Assembly (NCBI GenBank): GCA_003517725.1
Contig: DOZZ01000005.1
Coordinates: 1-5,025, forward strand
Source of the DNA: Bryobacterales bacterium
GTDB lineage: Bacteria > Acidobacteriota > Terriglobia > Bryobacterales > Bryobacteraceae
Length of the DNA: 5,025 nt
Direction of reading: 5' to 3'
Below the pieces are notes generated by a model, which was not told the origin of the DNA, did no database searches, and saw nothing but the letters and a program-made list of their open reading frames with translations. Made by a program: the position numbers and the translations under genes. Shown here in pieces: positions 4,967-5,025 of the stretch (position 1 is its first letter; every line of letters starts with the position of its first letter).

Positions 4967-5025
4967 ATGAAAAATCCGATGACCGCCGTAATTGCGATTG
5001 GCCTCGCTCTGGGTGGTGTGTTTGG
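4967..5025 (+). CDS. Start of a divergent gene, probable exported or membrane protein (truncated by window end)
   Basis: An ATG at 4967 opens a frame of 19 codons that runs off the right edge. The visible peptide, MKNPMTAVIAIGLALGGVF, has a short N-terminus with one lysine and then a hydrophobic stretch, as in a signal peptide or N-terminal membrane anchor. Only weak ribosome-binding sequence (AGG, 4956-4958) precedes it. It diverges from the GT87 gene, and a promoter-like sequence lies directly upstream. Too little is visible to name a family. Confidence 0.55.
   Translation, partial: MKNPMTAVIAIGLALGGVF

Noticed and set aside
1..5025. CRISPR arrays, tRNA or rRNA genes, insertion sequences
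   Set aside because: No regularly spaced long repeats, no tRNA-like cloverleaf and no transposase or terminal repeats were seen; the window is filled with ordinary protein genes.

Overview
The window is a dense, GC-rich bacterial chromosomal segment. The family set and wording of the proteins fit an acidobacterium of the Bryobacter/Solibacter type: a DUF4965-type glutaminase-like secreted protein, a single TatA-like subunit carrying both TatA and TatB hallmarks, and a GT87 mannosyltransferase-like membrane protein. This taxonomic call is an inference from protein style only; no rRNA or marker gene is present. Almost all of the window is coding and no gene-free stretch exceeds 300 bases.

Layout. 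Six genes lie head-to-tail on the minus strand, read from high to low coordinates: a GT87/DUF2029-type polytopic membrane protein (4893-3679), hpt hypoxanthine phosphoribosyltransferase (3669-3145), a tatA/tatB-like gene (3117-2662), tatC (2655-1477), a small basic coiled-coil protein (1419-1120), and the N-terminal 366 codons of a secreted glutaminase-like protein (1100 to the left edge). Gaps are 9, 27, 6, about 57 and 19 bases and I see no convincing terminator between them, so they may be transcribed together. At the right end a divergent plus-strand gene starts at 4967 and runs off the window; the 73-base divergent region holds a promoter-like sequence overlapped by a 7-bp inverted repeat.

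How the genes relate. tatA and tatC would together form a minimal two-component Tat export system. hpt does purine salvage in the cytoplasm, the GT87 protein probably glycosylates a lipid-linked or cell-envelope acceptor, and the glutaminase-like protein is exported. No functional link beyond co-direction can be shown for hpt, the GT87 gene or the small protein.

Most notable. The TatC here has about 100 extra N-terminal residues that are Pro/Tyr/acid-rich. They contain a nine-residue peptide, YHDESYxYD, that also occurs in the C-terminal tail of the neighbouring TatA. The two copies use different synonymous codons. Both tails are expected on the cytoplasmic side of the membrane, so this may be an undescribed Tat accessory motif. 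The same tatC has ten consecutive prolines followed by a perfect AGGAGG Shine-Dalgarno and an internal ATG, which could yield a second, conventional-length TatC. It also carries an extra C-terminal membrane segment. Other observations are a perfect 10-bp hairpin that places the glutaminase start codon in its loop, and CGCT(A) repeats, three of them exactly 10 bp apart, in front of the small basic protein gene.
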